Below are positions 1 through 15,050 of a DNA stretch of 64,000 bases, piece by piece. The stretch's first letter is position 1, and each line of letters opens with the position of its first letter. The stretch comes from Eimeria necatrix (taxonomy: Eukaryota > Apicomplexa > Conoidasida > Eucoccidiorida > Eimeriidae): the NCBI RefSeq assembly GCF_000499385.1, contig NW_013653353.1:117048-181047 (forward strand). Direction: 5' to 3'. The translations under genes were made by a program, and so were the position numbers. Below the pieces are notes generated by a model. That model saw only the letters and a list, made by a program, of their open reading frames with translations. It was not told where the DNA came from and searched no databases.

Positions 1-716
1 CACTGACAGCAACAAGCTTCGCAAGCATGGTTTTTGAATGGGCTTGTAAAGTTGCACGCCGATGCGGCACCTCCAGCTGGAACTTAGATAATGAAATTCG
101 TCGTTTTTGTTGTGCGTTTTGCTGCCACGAGCAAAGCCTGTCTTGGGTCTTGCGGATGGCCACTCGATCATTTCTTGATGGTTCAATATTGCGTCTGAGA
201 AAAGCTATCCTGCTTGCTACGTTAGCAAAGTAGTTAAGTTTACTGGAGCAACGAAAAAAGTGCTCAGGACGTCAGAGACTCTGCCAGGACAACAATAGCA
301 TGAGGATAGGGGTTCCATCACTGCTCCCTCGTCCCGAAAGTAGTGGGACATGCAGGGAAAGCTGCTTTTACCGAATCACTTATCACTTCCCACAAGAGTT
401 GCCTGCTTCTATCTCGATAGCGTGTGCGTAGGCTACAGCCACTGCGAGGCACTGCACTGTGTGCACTGGCTTGCTTTAGTGTACTTTGGGGTCCAGCCAA
501 TCAATTACTGTTGAAGTGCATATGCGGAGAGACTTGAACTCTGTTGGTGAAATCTGTAGTCGTGCGCGCACTTGCGAATATGCGCATACGAGGCATCATA
601 CAAGGTATCCGTGCTGCGCACACATGTGGAGCGCCCATGTGATTCACCCTTTTCTAACGTGAAAATTAAATGTCTCTTTTTCTATTTCAGACCTACTGGG
701 CATTGTACTAGAGGCC
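1..716. other. no gene recognised
   Basis: No reading frame here has convincing protein character. At 671-690 the plus strand carries a pyrimidine-rich stretch ending in CAG that resembles a splice acceptor, but I could not join it to a coding exon. Confidence 0.4.
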
Positions 717-1483
717 TTAGTGGCCTGGGACGAGTGCGCGCATTAGTACGCGCAGTGTAGCATTTTGCCTCGAGCAGAGGCTTCTCGATGAAGGTCTTCT
801 CCTCCTTCTGGCAAGAAAAATTTCATTGTACAAAAGTAATGGAATAACATTTTAGCGAATAGTGCATCCGGCGAATGTGTTTTGGAATCCTTCACCGTTG
901 CCGGCCCCCAGTTGATCCCTGCTTGTCGCATTGATAGAGGCGTTGAACTTCAGACAAACACTCTCCGTGGCTTAAGACACTATGAAATGTAAACTGAGGA
1001 CAATATAGAAGAATATGGGACGAAGTGAGCAGGCCACGGCCTGTTGACAAGGCGTACGAATAGGAACAGCACAGGTAATGCTGCAACGAGACAGGCCAAC
1101 AAGAGGATTGGGGAATTCCCCAGATCTTATATGAGCACCAAAATGAAACAAATATCTGCTCGAAAGCATTACAGAATCTTTACAGTGCCTCGTTCGAGTG
1201 CCGTACGGGATCGGTACGGGATCGGATGGAGGTGCAGGGTTGCGAAGCTCACCAAAAAGTGAACCCCGCTTCCGCTTTGGGCTAAACACTCTTTTAAACA
1301 TTGCATGGCGCTGTTCCATGCATTAGTCCCCCGTATAATTGGCGTGTTCAGGACTGGCCCCATGTTAGAACCCCACCAGTTCAACCAGTCTTGATCTCCC
1401 TTGTCCACTGAGCGTACAGCTCGAAACTTGAAAGTTCCGACAAATTCTCCGTCCACGATACCAATCCAAGCCTCATCTTTCTC
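717..1483 (-). CDS. 3' part of a spliced gene, unrecognised
   Basis: Three minus-strand exons join in phase: 1483-1253 (77 codons, acceptor TTACAG, donor GTGAGC), 1080-896 (acceptor TTGCAG, donor GTGAAG) and 807-717 (acceptor TTGCCAG, stop TAA). The first exon has the composition of a real soluble protein, with segments such as AWIGIVDGEFVGTF and WLNWWGSN. The second is Cys/Ser-rich, and the third is short and basic. I do not recognise the family. The start and upstream exons were not found, so this is a partial model. The first exon is the best supported; the other two rest mainly on matching intron phase and could be wrong. Confidence 0.35.
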
Positions 1484-4779
<3,296 letters not shown>

Positions 4780-5938
4780 ATAGACGGCACCGGTTGGTCG
4801 GGGTGCCTTCTGTCCGTCAGGCGAAGAAGACAAAGCAACACTGTACCGTGTTATCACTAAGCGTTGTAGACACAGTAGCGCAGCAGAACCCCCTTCTGGA
4901 GCTGTTGTGTTTGAGGGCGGTAGCAGCAGTCATTGCTACTCGTACGTGGCAGCTGCTGGGCTGCCTGTCGAGCACAAACTTCGAAACAGTTACTTTGCGG
5001 AACATCAGTTCCTCCTTTCCACGGTGTGGCGAGATGGGAAGCACCGCAGCGTGGCCGTTCGTAGTGTAGTTCGGCACATGCAAGCGAAGCCGAGCACCTG
5101 TGTGCCATGCGGCACGGGCCGGCCCCTAGCAGCTGACCGAATATTAGAGTGTGTACGCTTGTTCACCCTGGCAGGGTGTGGCCGCTGTTGATGCCGCCAC
5201 AAGAGATGCAACTGGACCCCGGTAAAGACTCAAAGTGGGCAATGGGTAGTAGGAAAATAGACTGTAGGGAAGTTAATCGCTTTGCTACTACGCCCGGCAA
5301 CACTGCTTGGTGTCGTTGCAGAGGCGCAGAACGGCAAGAGTTCTATACCATAAAATGGAAGAGAACGGACATGCCGGCGGAGAGCAAAGCGAAAGAAAGC
5401 CGGCAGCTCCAGTATACATTGCCTCGCCTCTTTTCAGCTGATCTGTTTTCACAGCTGCCCGCAAGCTCCTGTGGCCGAATGTTATGAACACACCAGCCAT
5501 CTTGTATGCGCAGCGAGTTCCACGACGCTGTGCGATTAGCTCCTCCAGTGCATGTTCTTCGGACGGCAGGAACCAGCCGCTAAGCAGCCTTGTCGCAACG
5601 AAGCTTGCGTGGAACAAGTACGGACTACATGCAGGAGGGGAACAGTTGAGGTGGTCCTGCGAAGGGCTCGACGGTTCACAACGACGGCAACCTTTACTTG
5701 TTACTTCGGCGGCGCCTTTAGCTCTAAATCCTTCGCAGACATACCAGTATTGACTTTGCCTACGGGGCTATGCGTCATACGCCCACGGGTACCTGAAGGA
5801 TAGAAACCACCGCCTGCATGAGAAGAAACTGACAAGATATCCCGGGAGCACTGCTAGAAAAAGTGCAGCTTAGAACTCATGAAGAGCTAGCAATTTCGGG
5901 CAACCGAGAGCCACACATGTGAATTTTATCTGATACAT
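4780..5938. other. intergenic between convergent genes
   Basis: This lies between the 3' ends of the plus-strand ubiquitin-L40 gene and the minus-strand CHIP gene, so it should hold both 3' UTRs. Open frames here (for example 5149-5487 plus, 5288-5617 minus) lack coding character or usable splice context. Confidence 0.5.
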
Positions 5939-7792
5939 TCATACTTGCCTCTCTAGAAACCATGCAGTTGCCTCTCTGATGGCGTAGTTTGGGACCAATC
6001 GTTTCGCATCGCATGGTTCCCTAACCAGTGCACACACATAGGATGTCCAGAAGCGTAAGCTGCTCTGGATTTTATAAATTCGGTGAGCTATGTAAGATGA
6101 CGGGAGGAGATTCAGACAAACGAAAAAAAGTACCTGGTTAGCGGCTCTGTGGGCCCATTTCGGTGTAAATGCTCCAGCAGAAGTTTATGTTCGTAAGTGA
6201 TGCCGCTGGGCGTGATGACCGGTTCGTCCATTAGGCCCTACAAGTTCACCAGCAGACACCAAGATGATCAGCAAGCGGGATTACTTGCTTGGCCGAGTGA
6301 CATTCTGGAACTGCATGCAACTTATGCACACAATAAATTTGGCAGAGATTACTGGGGTCACCATTGAGATCCTGCACGTGAGAAAGTCGGGAATTTCAAA
6401 AGGCGTATCTGCCTCTGCTGCCTCGGCTACAAGATGCTCTAGCTGCGCCAGTCTTGAGTCAACTTCTCCTCTGGACAACTGCCGATGTTCTGCCGCTAGC
6501 TCGATGCACTCCTGCGGACAGTGGGAACCGGAGCATCTCTATATGTAGTCGAAAGTGCTGTTCTGTATGCGCCAGCACCCTATTGTTGGGTCCAAGACCA
6601 AATATGAGACGTAGGTACACGCGTACCTTCAGAAATGCTTCAAGATCCTTACGGTCTGCCCTTCGTTGCCTACAGTGGCGCGCGTGTCGAAGCTTTTTGG
6701 CTGAGAAGGCAAGAGAGAGACAGAAAAAGAAAACATGGGTGCATCCGCAATACAACCGAACTTGTTCCAACAGTTTTCTTGCATCAGTGTACCATTAGAC
6801 TTTCATAAGTTGCTACACCCTTCTCAACCATGAGATGCGCAAAGTGCTACAGCCTTTCTTGCCGTTTAATAAAGAGTGGCGGATCTCCTGGGCTGCTCGG
6901 CCAGACCCTGACGACGACGCTGTCTGTGCCTTCTCCAGCAAGTTGACTCCGGCATCATAGTCCCCTACACCAGTAAAGAAAAACCCGGCTCTAGCATCCC
7001 AGAATGACTCATTGTGAGCACCAGAATCTGCCTTTCTTTTGCTAAAGGCATGCGACTGCGGCCTACCGCTCCAAGTCACCCTCAAGCAGAAAAAGTGGGA
7101 GGAAAAGCCATACCAAGCTGCACGAGCGCGTCGCCTTTAATATACAGCCCCTTCACATTAGCCTCCTCAAGTGCAAGAGCTGCCTCTGCATCTTGCAACG
7201 CTTCCGGATAGCGTTTTTCGCGCTTATGGCAGAGGGCTCTGTTTGTAAAATATGAGGCCACAGTGCCATCCGCCTCAATAGCTTTTGAATAGTACTCTGC
7301 TGCCAAACCATACATTCCCCGCCTAAAGCTTTCGTTACCAAGATCCTTCAGCCGGTCTGCCGCCTCTCGATTACGAATCTGGGATTTTTCAGCTGGAGTT
7401 GCAAGTTTTACAGGAACGTTGGGATCTTTTGGTGCGCTTCCGCTACTGCTGCTACTGCTGGTATTCTTGTCCGTTCGGGCTGGCTGACTGCCTCCAGGTT
7501 GCCCCCTCTGGGCTGGCACCTCACTAGCCGTTTCACGTTGAGGCCCTTGGGATGATGCCGGGGCTCCAGACACGGTAGGAGTTGACGCCGCTCGCTGTGA
7601 AGAACGGCCTGGCCTCCACAGATTTCCGCCAGCACGGCTAGGGACTCCATCGGCTGTACTTGTGCGACTAGGTAGTCTGCTAGATCCAGAGCTGCTGCTA
7701 TCGCTGCTGCTACTGCTGGCCCTGCTGGTTCTGCTGCCCCCTCCTGCCGCCTCAAGGACGGAATTCAATGCTGCTTGAAAGAAGGACTCCAT
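5939..7792 (-). CDS. STUB1: CHIP/STUB1-type TPR and U-box E3 ubiquitin ligase
   Basis: Six exons on the minus strand: 7792-7114, 6964-6863, 6700-6627, 6511-6362, 6237-6134 and 6020-5939, all in phase, giving 396 residues with an ATG start. Residues 1-130 are a Ser-rich tail absent from animal CHIP. Residues 145-250 form the TPR domain with the clamp residues that grip the EEVD tail of Hsp70/Hsp90 (K149, N153, N184, K214, equivalent to human K30, N34, N65, K95). A basic coiled-coil segment follows ([17 protein letters not shown]). The C-terminal U-box reads [12 protein letters not shown], then [15 protein letters not shown], then [15 protein letters not shown]. In other eukaryotes CHIP ubiquitinates chaperone-bound clients. 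Intron 2 appears to use a GC donor (AACG|GCAAGA), because this choice restores the conserved NAKK junction. The protein ends about five residues earlier than human CHIP. Confidence 0.92.
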
Positions 7793-8855
7793 GGGAGTCT
7801 TCGGACCGGAAAGGTCTCAGAAGCAGCTTAAGTCACTGACGCTAATTCAGCCTATGCGCGCTTCGCCTCAATCACCCATGAAGGTGCTGCTTTCCGCTTG
7901 ATCCCCTACAAGATCGATAACTTGGACACGTGGGCTCGAATTTGCGGCAGCAAGGAGGTGCCTTAAGAAGAGAACATGTTACACGTACAGACGGAATTGA
8001 AGATACCTGATACTTAGACGAAGATCCACACCGGCTCCTGTAAAGTGGTTAACGAGAACCAGAAAAGTTGAAAATAGTCCACCCTGAAGGGCCAGTAATG
8101 TAGTCGCTGCTGCTATCGCCCTAACAAGGCTACTCTTGCATACCCCGCCGAGAAATGTTGCAGACTCGATGGAAGTGCTACAAAGGCTTCGATACCTGCA
8201 ACCATGATGCAGTGAGATTAAGCCTCAGACTTCTCATCGCCGAGCATGCAAGAGCCCCAGCTGCATCAGTTTCTGCAGAGTTCCTCAGCGACAACTTAGG
8301 CCACGACGGTCTCTATAGTAGCGATTATAGCTGCATTTTCTCAGCGATAGTCTGCTTCTACCTTTTCATGCTGCTGCACCCATGACCTTCGCACGTTCAC
8401 TGAAGAAGCATTCCCGTGCACCTGAGCGCCAAGTCGACGCTATTGCCTTTTGCCGTTGCGTCATTGTAATCATTTGGTAAATATGAGGTTCTATTGAGCT
8501 TATGTCACTGTGACGCGAATTTGAACGCTGCTTCAGAAGGCGATAAGTGCCAAGTAGTCGAAGCCGCTGCCGGAAGACTGTGTGTAACGGTGCGAGTGAA
8601 CAGACCAACGAATGCTGTCATATGCCTGCAGCTTGAGGGCAAGTTATTTTAGTTTACTTCAGGCTGCACACGGGTGAAGCATTAATGCTTCCTACGTAGA
8701 CTTATGTCTTGGCTCACGGGATGTGCACGCCATCCCGTATCTTGTTCTACGCATGCATGGATTGTGTGACGACGCCCCTCGTGCTAAGGCAAATTAAAGA
8801 CGCACAACGTGCGATCGCTTTTGCTTTGGAAAGCAAGTAAAGTCTGTGACGTAGA
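7793..8855. other. intergenic, no gene recognised
   Basis: Upstream flank of the CHIP gene and downstream flank of the EGF-type gene (both minus strand). A 76-codon ATG frame at 8155-8385 plus shows no recognisable domain. Nothing else is supported. Confidence 0.45.
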
Positions 8856-9797
8856 TCATAGATTCTTTGCCGCACGGGCTGCCTTGAACGCAGTGGACCA
8901 GCGGCCGCAGTTTTCTGCGAAAACAGTGTAGCAGCACCAAATCAGTAAAAGCAGGACAACCGCAAAGATAGTCCACCACATCACGAGTGCACCAGCAGAA
9001 ATAGTGAAATGCATTTTTGCAACCCCTCGTGTCTTGCGGACGGTGCAAGGCGGACTCTGCAGAACCTCGCTGTTCCCCCACTTGACTGTCATAACGCCGG
9101 CTCCAAACGCCGTTTCGTAGTCCGAGTCACATGTGCAAGTAACAGTCCCACTGCCCTTTCCTGGTGAAAATGTGCAGGTGCCTTCACCACAAGGGTTAGC
9201 TGCTGGGTTGGTGCATGGATTGTTGTGGGTTTCGCAATTATTGCCAGTAAAAAAGTCTCCACAGTCGCATTTATAGTAAGGCTCAGTATTTGTATCTTGG
9301 CAGGTCCCCAGGGAGCACAGGGCACTGCTGCAGTCAATGCCTGTACTTGGCTTGATCCCGCACCCGTCTGTGCACATCGATATGACATCTGTACACAAAG
9401 GACCTGAATACGGCATGTCGCACACGCAGATTTGCAAACCTCCATTCTCGTAACAAGTGCCATTGACGCACAAATTAACTGTGCAAAGCGCGGCACCTGC
9501 GAACAAGACCCCAGACACTAATGCTGATGATTCCTTTTCCGGCAGCGATGGAGTTCTGTCCTTTGGTCCTTCTTGACAGGTAAGCTGCTGAGGTGACGGG
9601 ATGAGAATAATGCAAAAAACGATTAAAATGTACAAAACAAAGGGGACGCGACGACAGCATCGAGCAGTGAAGCTTCGATGGCATGCAGCGAAAGGGAATC
9701 TCTCGCCGAGAAGGGATATTGATGAACACTGGCTCTTCCCACTTGATATTCCATTGTTGTTTGGTTGCGCTCGCGCGAAAATCAGTGCTTCGAACAT
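8856..9797 (-). CDS. EGF-domain single-pass membrane protein, microneme-type candidate
   Basis: A single open exon with an ATG start encodes 313 residues. A hydrophobic stretch at about 51-68 (after CRRVPF) would act as a signal or signal-anchor, preceded by an unusually long 50-residue N-terminus. Three Cys-rich EGF-like modules follow at about 105-135, 142-188 and 195-251. A transmembrane helix at about 271-290 begins LVMWWTIFAVV, and a short basic tail follows. This layout resembles coccidian microneme adhesins such as the EGF-type MICs, but I see no exact known family member. Small residues just before the helix (SAGA) could suit intramembrane cleavage, which is speculative. It is clearly paralogous to the gene at 36280-37386 on the same strand. 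An upstream exon cannot be excluded. Confidence 0.85.
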   Translation of the reverse strand: MFEALIFARAQPNNNGISSGKSQCSSISLLGERFPFAACHRSFTARCCRRVPFVLYILIVFCIILIPSPQQLTCQEGPKDRTPSLPEKESSALVSGVLFAGAALCTVNLCVNGTCYENGGLQICVCDMPYSGPLCTDVISMCTDGCGIKPSTGIDCSSALCSLGTCQDTNTEPYYKCDCGDFFTGNNCETHNNPCTNPAANPCGEGTCTFSPGKGSGTVTCTCDSDYETAFGAGVMTVKWGNSEVLQSPPCTVRKTRGVAKMHFTISAGALVMWWTIFAVVLLLLIWCCYTVFAENCGRWSTAFKAARAAKNL

Positions 9798-9940
9798 CTC
9801 CAGAGACCCTCAATAGGCTGCTTGGGATGAATTAAGACTTCTGCATTGGAATTATATGGTGTGGCGCTGGGAGCCGCTTTTGTTGATATGCAGCTGGCGT
9901 GAACTTCGGGTACGGCCTTATATCATCCCTTCTCAACCGG
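9798..9940. promoter_or_regulatory. possible shared divergent promoter
   Basis: Only 143 bases separate the ATG of the minus-strand EGF gene from the candidate ATG at 9941 of the plus-strand gene. If both starts are right, the two promoters and 5' UTRs must overlap. No specific motif was recognised, and the 9941 start is itself uncertain. Confidence 0.3.
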
Positions 9941-12900
9941 ATGTCTGCAGCTGTGGTGCGCACTGCTTTCTGGTTTCAAATCTCAAGACGATGCCTCCTC
10001 ACGAGCCTCAGGGAGTCAAATCCCACTGAAGATCAAAATGGTAACAGCAAGCGATCATTCAGCGGTTCAAAGGGAGGCCTTTCGTGCAAGAAGTTGAGAG
10101 CATTCTAGATTGTAAGCCGTTGAAGCCCAGGAATCCCATTCTCCTAATACCCCTGAAATGGAGACAAGTTTCTGGCCCAATACAATGCCTGCAGGAAATT
10201 GAGCTCAAAGGGAAGCCGTGGTACGACTTCTCCTATCGTCCTCCAGCAGCACTGCCACACAGAGCATCCACAAGGTCAACTAGGCACTCCAATGTCTAGG
10301 CTCCTCCGTAGGTTTGATGGCAGCAGCAACTAGGCGCTTGTAAGAAATAAAATACAAGAGCCGAAACCCCGTAGGTTTACAGTTGTGTGGACGAAAAAAC
10401 GGCGGTTACGGTTGCTGCTCTGCAGGTAATCATGTCTTTGATGATAAGACCGGAAGTGCAGGGAGAAGCAGCTACACAAATTCCGGCTTTTAGCTTCATT
10501 GTAAAAAGTAATTTAAGTCTTAAATAAAAATATACAACTGAAAGTACGAAAACGGATGCGCCGTCCCTTTTTGAGGCTACTAAGGGGAGCTCCTAGCGGC
10601 TGCCAACTTGAAGTGCCTCAGCGGGCCACTAACCATCGTCTAAAGCAGTCATGCAGAATCACCAAATCAGTGCCATGCATTCTGTTCCTGCACTATTTTC
10701 ATTACATTCGTTGTTACTTCATCACAGGTATCTGTTAACGCTGGTATTGTCGGACGTTGTTGCATGGGGAACTGGACCACTGCGAGTTTCTCACGCTGCA
10801 AGATCACAGCTAGCGAGCCCCTTCTGGAAATCAGCGTTGAATTATTTATGTGGAAAATTGACGTCAAGAGCAAAGTAGAGTTAATCAGGGTGGAAAGAGG
10901 TGACTACGCTGGGAGGAAGCCCTGCACCGCCTAGCCTTACCGATGGAAAAATTGCCAGAGCAGAGGCAAAAGCAAGCGAATTCGACCAGCTGAATGATCT
11001 CAGCAGTATTTGAGTCCAACCAAGCAGATGAACTGACGAGACACAGCATGCCTAAACTCTCCTTTTGACGAGCTTGCGTACAACAGTCGCAAAATATTGA
11101 CCAGCTGCACAGAGTGCTTGAGGAAACTGCAGCGATATCGACGAAAATGGCGTGGATTCTTCGTGCTGAATTCGAGTATTTACTGTGCCTTGCATCCGAG
11201 AGACTGGATGTGGCGAAGTCGCGAGCGTTGCTTCATGCATCACTTGATGCCCGGCTACTTTTAACCGACGATTTGCTATACAGCATGTACATCGATGCGG
11301 GAAAGGCCGCATTAAAACATTACCTAGGGGAAGGCAAGGACAGGCAGGGGCTAGGATGGCAAAGCCGCACATTCCAAGCGGCTGTAATGGCTTGTATATG
11401 CGACGATGTTAATTTAGCTCATGTTTTCACCGTCTTACGAGTGGAAGAGCTCTTAGAGAATCTTGGGGATGAACTCTCTCCATCACAGTGCGCCAGAGTA
11501 ATGCTAGCAATAATCGGTGAGCCGTGTACTTTGTCGTGCCTAGGTTGCTGCCCAACCTCAAGAGTTTGGTACACCACCACTGATATTGCCCGTAACCACC
11601 TACACTCTCGTCTCTTAAGCACTTCCTTTCGCTGCTCCAGGCGCATTTCACCTACAGAACCACACCAGTACTTTAGTTGGCCTGGGAGAGTGAAAGTTCC
11701 CCAAAATGTTACTGTAACTACGTGACTTTCAAATATCCTGCGCTTTCCAGGGGAGCTTCACCTTGTGCGACGTGACATGCAAGAGGCGGAGAGCTCTGAC
11801 TCCCCAGAATTTGTCGAATTTAGGGAGAAAAGCAGCAGATTTCTGCAAAAGGCTTCACTCTTACTGATGTCCCTTATTGCAGAAAGCGGGCGGGATCGTT
11901 TTTGTTATGTGAAAGAGGCCCTTATTCACCCGGATGCCACTTGCTCGCGCCCGGCTCCCCTCACAAGCACAAACCTAAGCAGACGTAAGCACGTTTACAG
12001 TAAACAGTTTATTGACTCCAGGTTGCACTGTTTATCGACGGCGACATCTAGCAATAACTCTTTTATGGCTCTAAAGGCAACGGCGGAAAATGTGATAACG
12101 TCGTGATGCATACACCTATCATGCTGTTGCATCGTCTTCCCAGAAGCGGTCGACTTGACAACTCATTCTCCTGTGGCGTTTTCAAGTTCTATTGTACGCA
12201 GCTATTTCTGCAGAGGATGCAGCGCTGGCGAAGGCATGGAGGGGACGCGAGCCGTTCCAACTAGCGCAAGTGCTGAGGGCAGATTTGGACGGGAGTGATT
12301 TGTACACTTCGTCAATGTATTCCCTCTACAAAAGAGGAGACCCAGTGTTTGAGACGCTCTTGCATAGCGGCAGCCTCCTATCGCTGTGGCATCGCTTGCA
12401 TTCTATCTGTAGACACAGTGTTACACTGGGCCAAGAGACGATCAAATGGAGCGTTGTACGACAAGCTCCCAGACTGAACAGGTAGGAACTTGGAGCAAAT
12501 CCGCACAGTACATGGGCTTTGAAGGGCTTTGAGCGTTCAGAGCATGAGAGCATTTCGGGTTGATTCACTGGGATCCCAGTGAATCCCAGCGGGCTCCAGT
12601 ATTGAGGAAGTCTGTACGCCGAATGGAGGATAGTCATAGCGTGTGCAGTAACGTAGAGCAAAGTTGCTGAGCTTCATGGTAGGTCTTGCATACACGAGCG
12701 CCTCGAATTGGAATGTTTTGGCTTGTGTGATCTTGTGGAGTTTGTAGACTAAGGCAGCTGATTTTGACACGGCTTATCCAGTCTTTGTACCAGCCGCAAT
12801 ATACGCTACCTCTTGGTGGCCCTATGAGCGTGGACGAGAAGAGAAGCAATGATTCTGATAGGGCCTTAGCAGGGCTACTTGCTGAAAGCCTTGTGCTGTC

Positions 12901-14151
12901 AGGTGAGTCATAAGTGGCTGTCTTTCTTCAACTGCGTGACACTTTTCGAAGCCATTTCAGCATGAAGCTTGCCAGCTGATGCCGTTTACTGCATGTCATG
13001 GCTGGGACAAAACTGTAGCAAGTAGCCCGGGAAGAACGGCTGGGGAACTTCTGTAGATTGCGACGGACAGCCGCGTAGACAGCATTTTGTGAACAGCGCA
13101 TCGGGGATGTACTGTTGAGTTTTGTGGGGAGTGGAAGACTAAAACTTTGTACTAAGGAGCTACGTCATTCAGAGTATACCGAGCGGATGTTTTTCTGGTA
13201 AAAAAGCTGCGTAAACGCCGTTATTTTTATGCGTAGTGACCTTAAAGTGCGTGCTGGGGTGTATGCCTGAAGGTGTGAAAGTCTGGTGCTTTGAGAGCTT
13301 GGCCCAGAAACAACAGATCCTGCAAATGGCAGGCGAAGGCCGAGCAACTCTAGCATCCAAGCTGGACAGTATTTTGTGCATTCAAATAGACCGTGGGTAG
13401 GTGGAGCGGCAATCTATTGACTACGGGCCCTTCAAGCTGCTTTCAGAGCAGAGAGCCCGCTTAGCTTCCGAGAGCACAAACTCTTAATAACGCATGCAAG
13501 TCCATAGCGTACTTCAGAGTACAAATGTGCTCACGTTTCATCGAATACTTTGTTTTTCAGATTTGTTGAGATGCCTTTGGGGCAAGAGTTGCCTGACCTG
13601 GACGGTCTTGCAAGCCTATTTGCTGAAGCTCCGGGAACTAGACCAATGGAGCCTTACGAAGGGATGCACTACACCGACATGAACCTTTACACGCTAGTGC
13701 CGGACACATATACCTCAGGTACGCGCCACTTCGTATCTCCTCCATACATGCTCAAGATTTGGAATAGTGCCAAATTCGGAGGTGCAGCGCAACCTGATTT
13801 TTAGTGCGTTTTTCGCCAGGTTCCACGGGTTTTCCCCGGTTGTTATTTTCTGTCTCATGCCTCTCTATGGTCACTTTTAGCCTCTACGCGCGTGAGCAAA
13901 TTGATATGCCCCGCACCCTTTTTACAACAGCATTTCAACCTGCGGTGCACTGCGTAGGTATCCGTTCCTCCAACTGGCCATCTACTTCGTATCGTATTGG
14001 CTCCCGTTTGCACCGAGCTACGCCTAACATGGGGATACTGGACGAGTCACGTTTCTTTACCAACCCGATGGTCACTGCCCTGCTCAACAAAAATGCCCTT
14101 GTAGAAACAATTAATAGTTTCATGTCGACTGAAGCGGTAGAAACTGTCTAA
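9941..14151 (+). CDS. large spliced gene, function unrecognised
   Basis: The 3' half is well supported by seven in-phase exons: 11073-11516, 11751-11984, 12202-12481, 12754-12902, 13237-13396, 13561-13718 and 13958-14151 (stop TAA). Typical junctions are ATCG|GTGAGC, CAGAC|GTAAGC and GTCAG|GTGAGT. The 5' part is a guess: 9941-10040, 10091-about 10296, 10426-10500, 10728-10898 and 10964-11005. There, several introns would be only 50-70 bases. The first candidate exon starts MSAAVVRTAFWFQISRR, which is basic and amphipathic like a mitochondrial presequence. Residues from 10964-11200 look like a helical coiled coil, and the rest looks helical without a domain I know. The C-terminus ends FMSTEAVETV. 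It could be a lineage-specific mitochondrial protein, but no function is claimed. Confidence 0.6.
12562..12585. repeat. perfect 24-base palindrome in an intron
   Basis: The half GATTCACTGGGA is followed directly by its exact reverse complement. It lies in the intron between exons 12202-12481 and 12754-12902 of the large plus-strand gene. No loop separates the arms. Its role is unknown. Confidence 0.75.
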
Positions 14152-15050
14152 GTGGCTCCCGTACATGTCTCACGAGGCAAAGCAGAGTTAACGGAAGGAC
14201 ACTGCTTCGCTGTATGGACGTGTGAGCGTGCAGTTTGCACATACAATACAAATCTTGGCAATAAAGTCTTCATTGTAGCTTCTGCCCTTGCACCGGTGGT
14301 GCGTGTATCCACGGCCCACAAGACGCTGGGAAAACATAATCATCACGTCATTTGGTCTAGTGGAATATTGCTGTAGTTCCCGCCACGCATGATGGGGCAC
14401 TTCAACGTGACTGCGCAAAAGCCGCTAGCAAGGCGAAAAGCCCCTGCGCAACTGCGCTGCCAGCGAATCTATGGAGTCTGCTATAGTTAATTGACTTGTA
14501 GCATTGCTGCGCTTCACCGTGTGTACACTTTGGATAACAGAGAACGGTAATTGCGTTTTTGGAGCATTAGCAGAAGGCTGAGCCAAGAGAATGACGCGAC
14601 GAATTCCCGTTGATGATTCTCACTTCATACTTGCGTAACGTATCACTTACAAACCCAATTTAGAGGTATTTTCACGCATTATACCTGTTCTACGCTAGGT
14701 AAGACCCTCACTTTGGCTAAGGGCTCTCGCCGAAAGAGCCGCTGTGGTCTCTGCTGGGTCTAAAAGCTCTACGGACTACTCAGTTGCTGCTTCCACTTCT
14801 ACCTTCCAAATGTGTTCTTGCTACAAAAACTCCCGCAAATAGGGGCGGAGCGTTACCACACACATTTGGCAGTAAACGAGTCCTCGCTAACTATTCTGCT
14901 GTTCTCTCGCATTCTAAAGGAAACGTTGGCTTAGTTTCGGAAGCTCAGCAGCGAAGATGTACAGAAGATGCTGATGCTGCAGTTCCTTGGTAGTCAAGAA
15001 TATCACAGTGGGGAGTCTTGAGCACAGTGAAGGCAAGGCACCTAGTACCG
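14152..15050. other. intergenic between convergent genes
   Basis: Space between the 3' end of the plus-strand gene ending at 14151 and the 3' end of the minus-strand CCCH gene. No coding exon is supported; it should contain both 3' UTRs. Confidence 0.45.

Noticed and set aside
13494..13682. 62-codon frame at the same place as an exon of the large plus-strand gene
   Set aside because: The alternative frame from the acceptor at 13560 is in phase with both neighbours and has better protein character.
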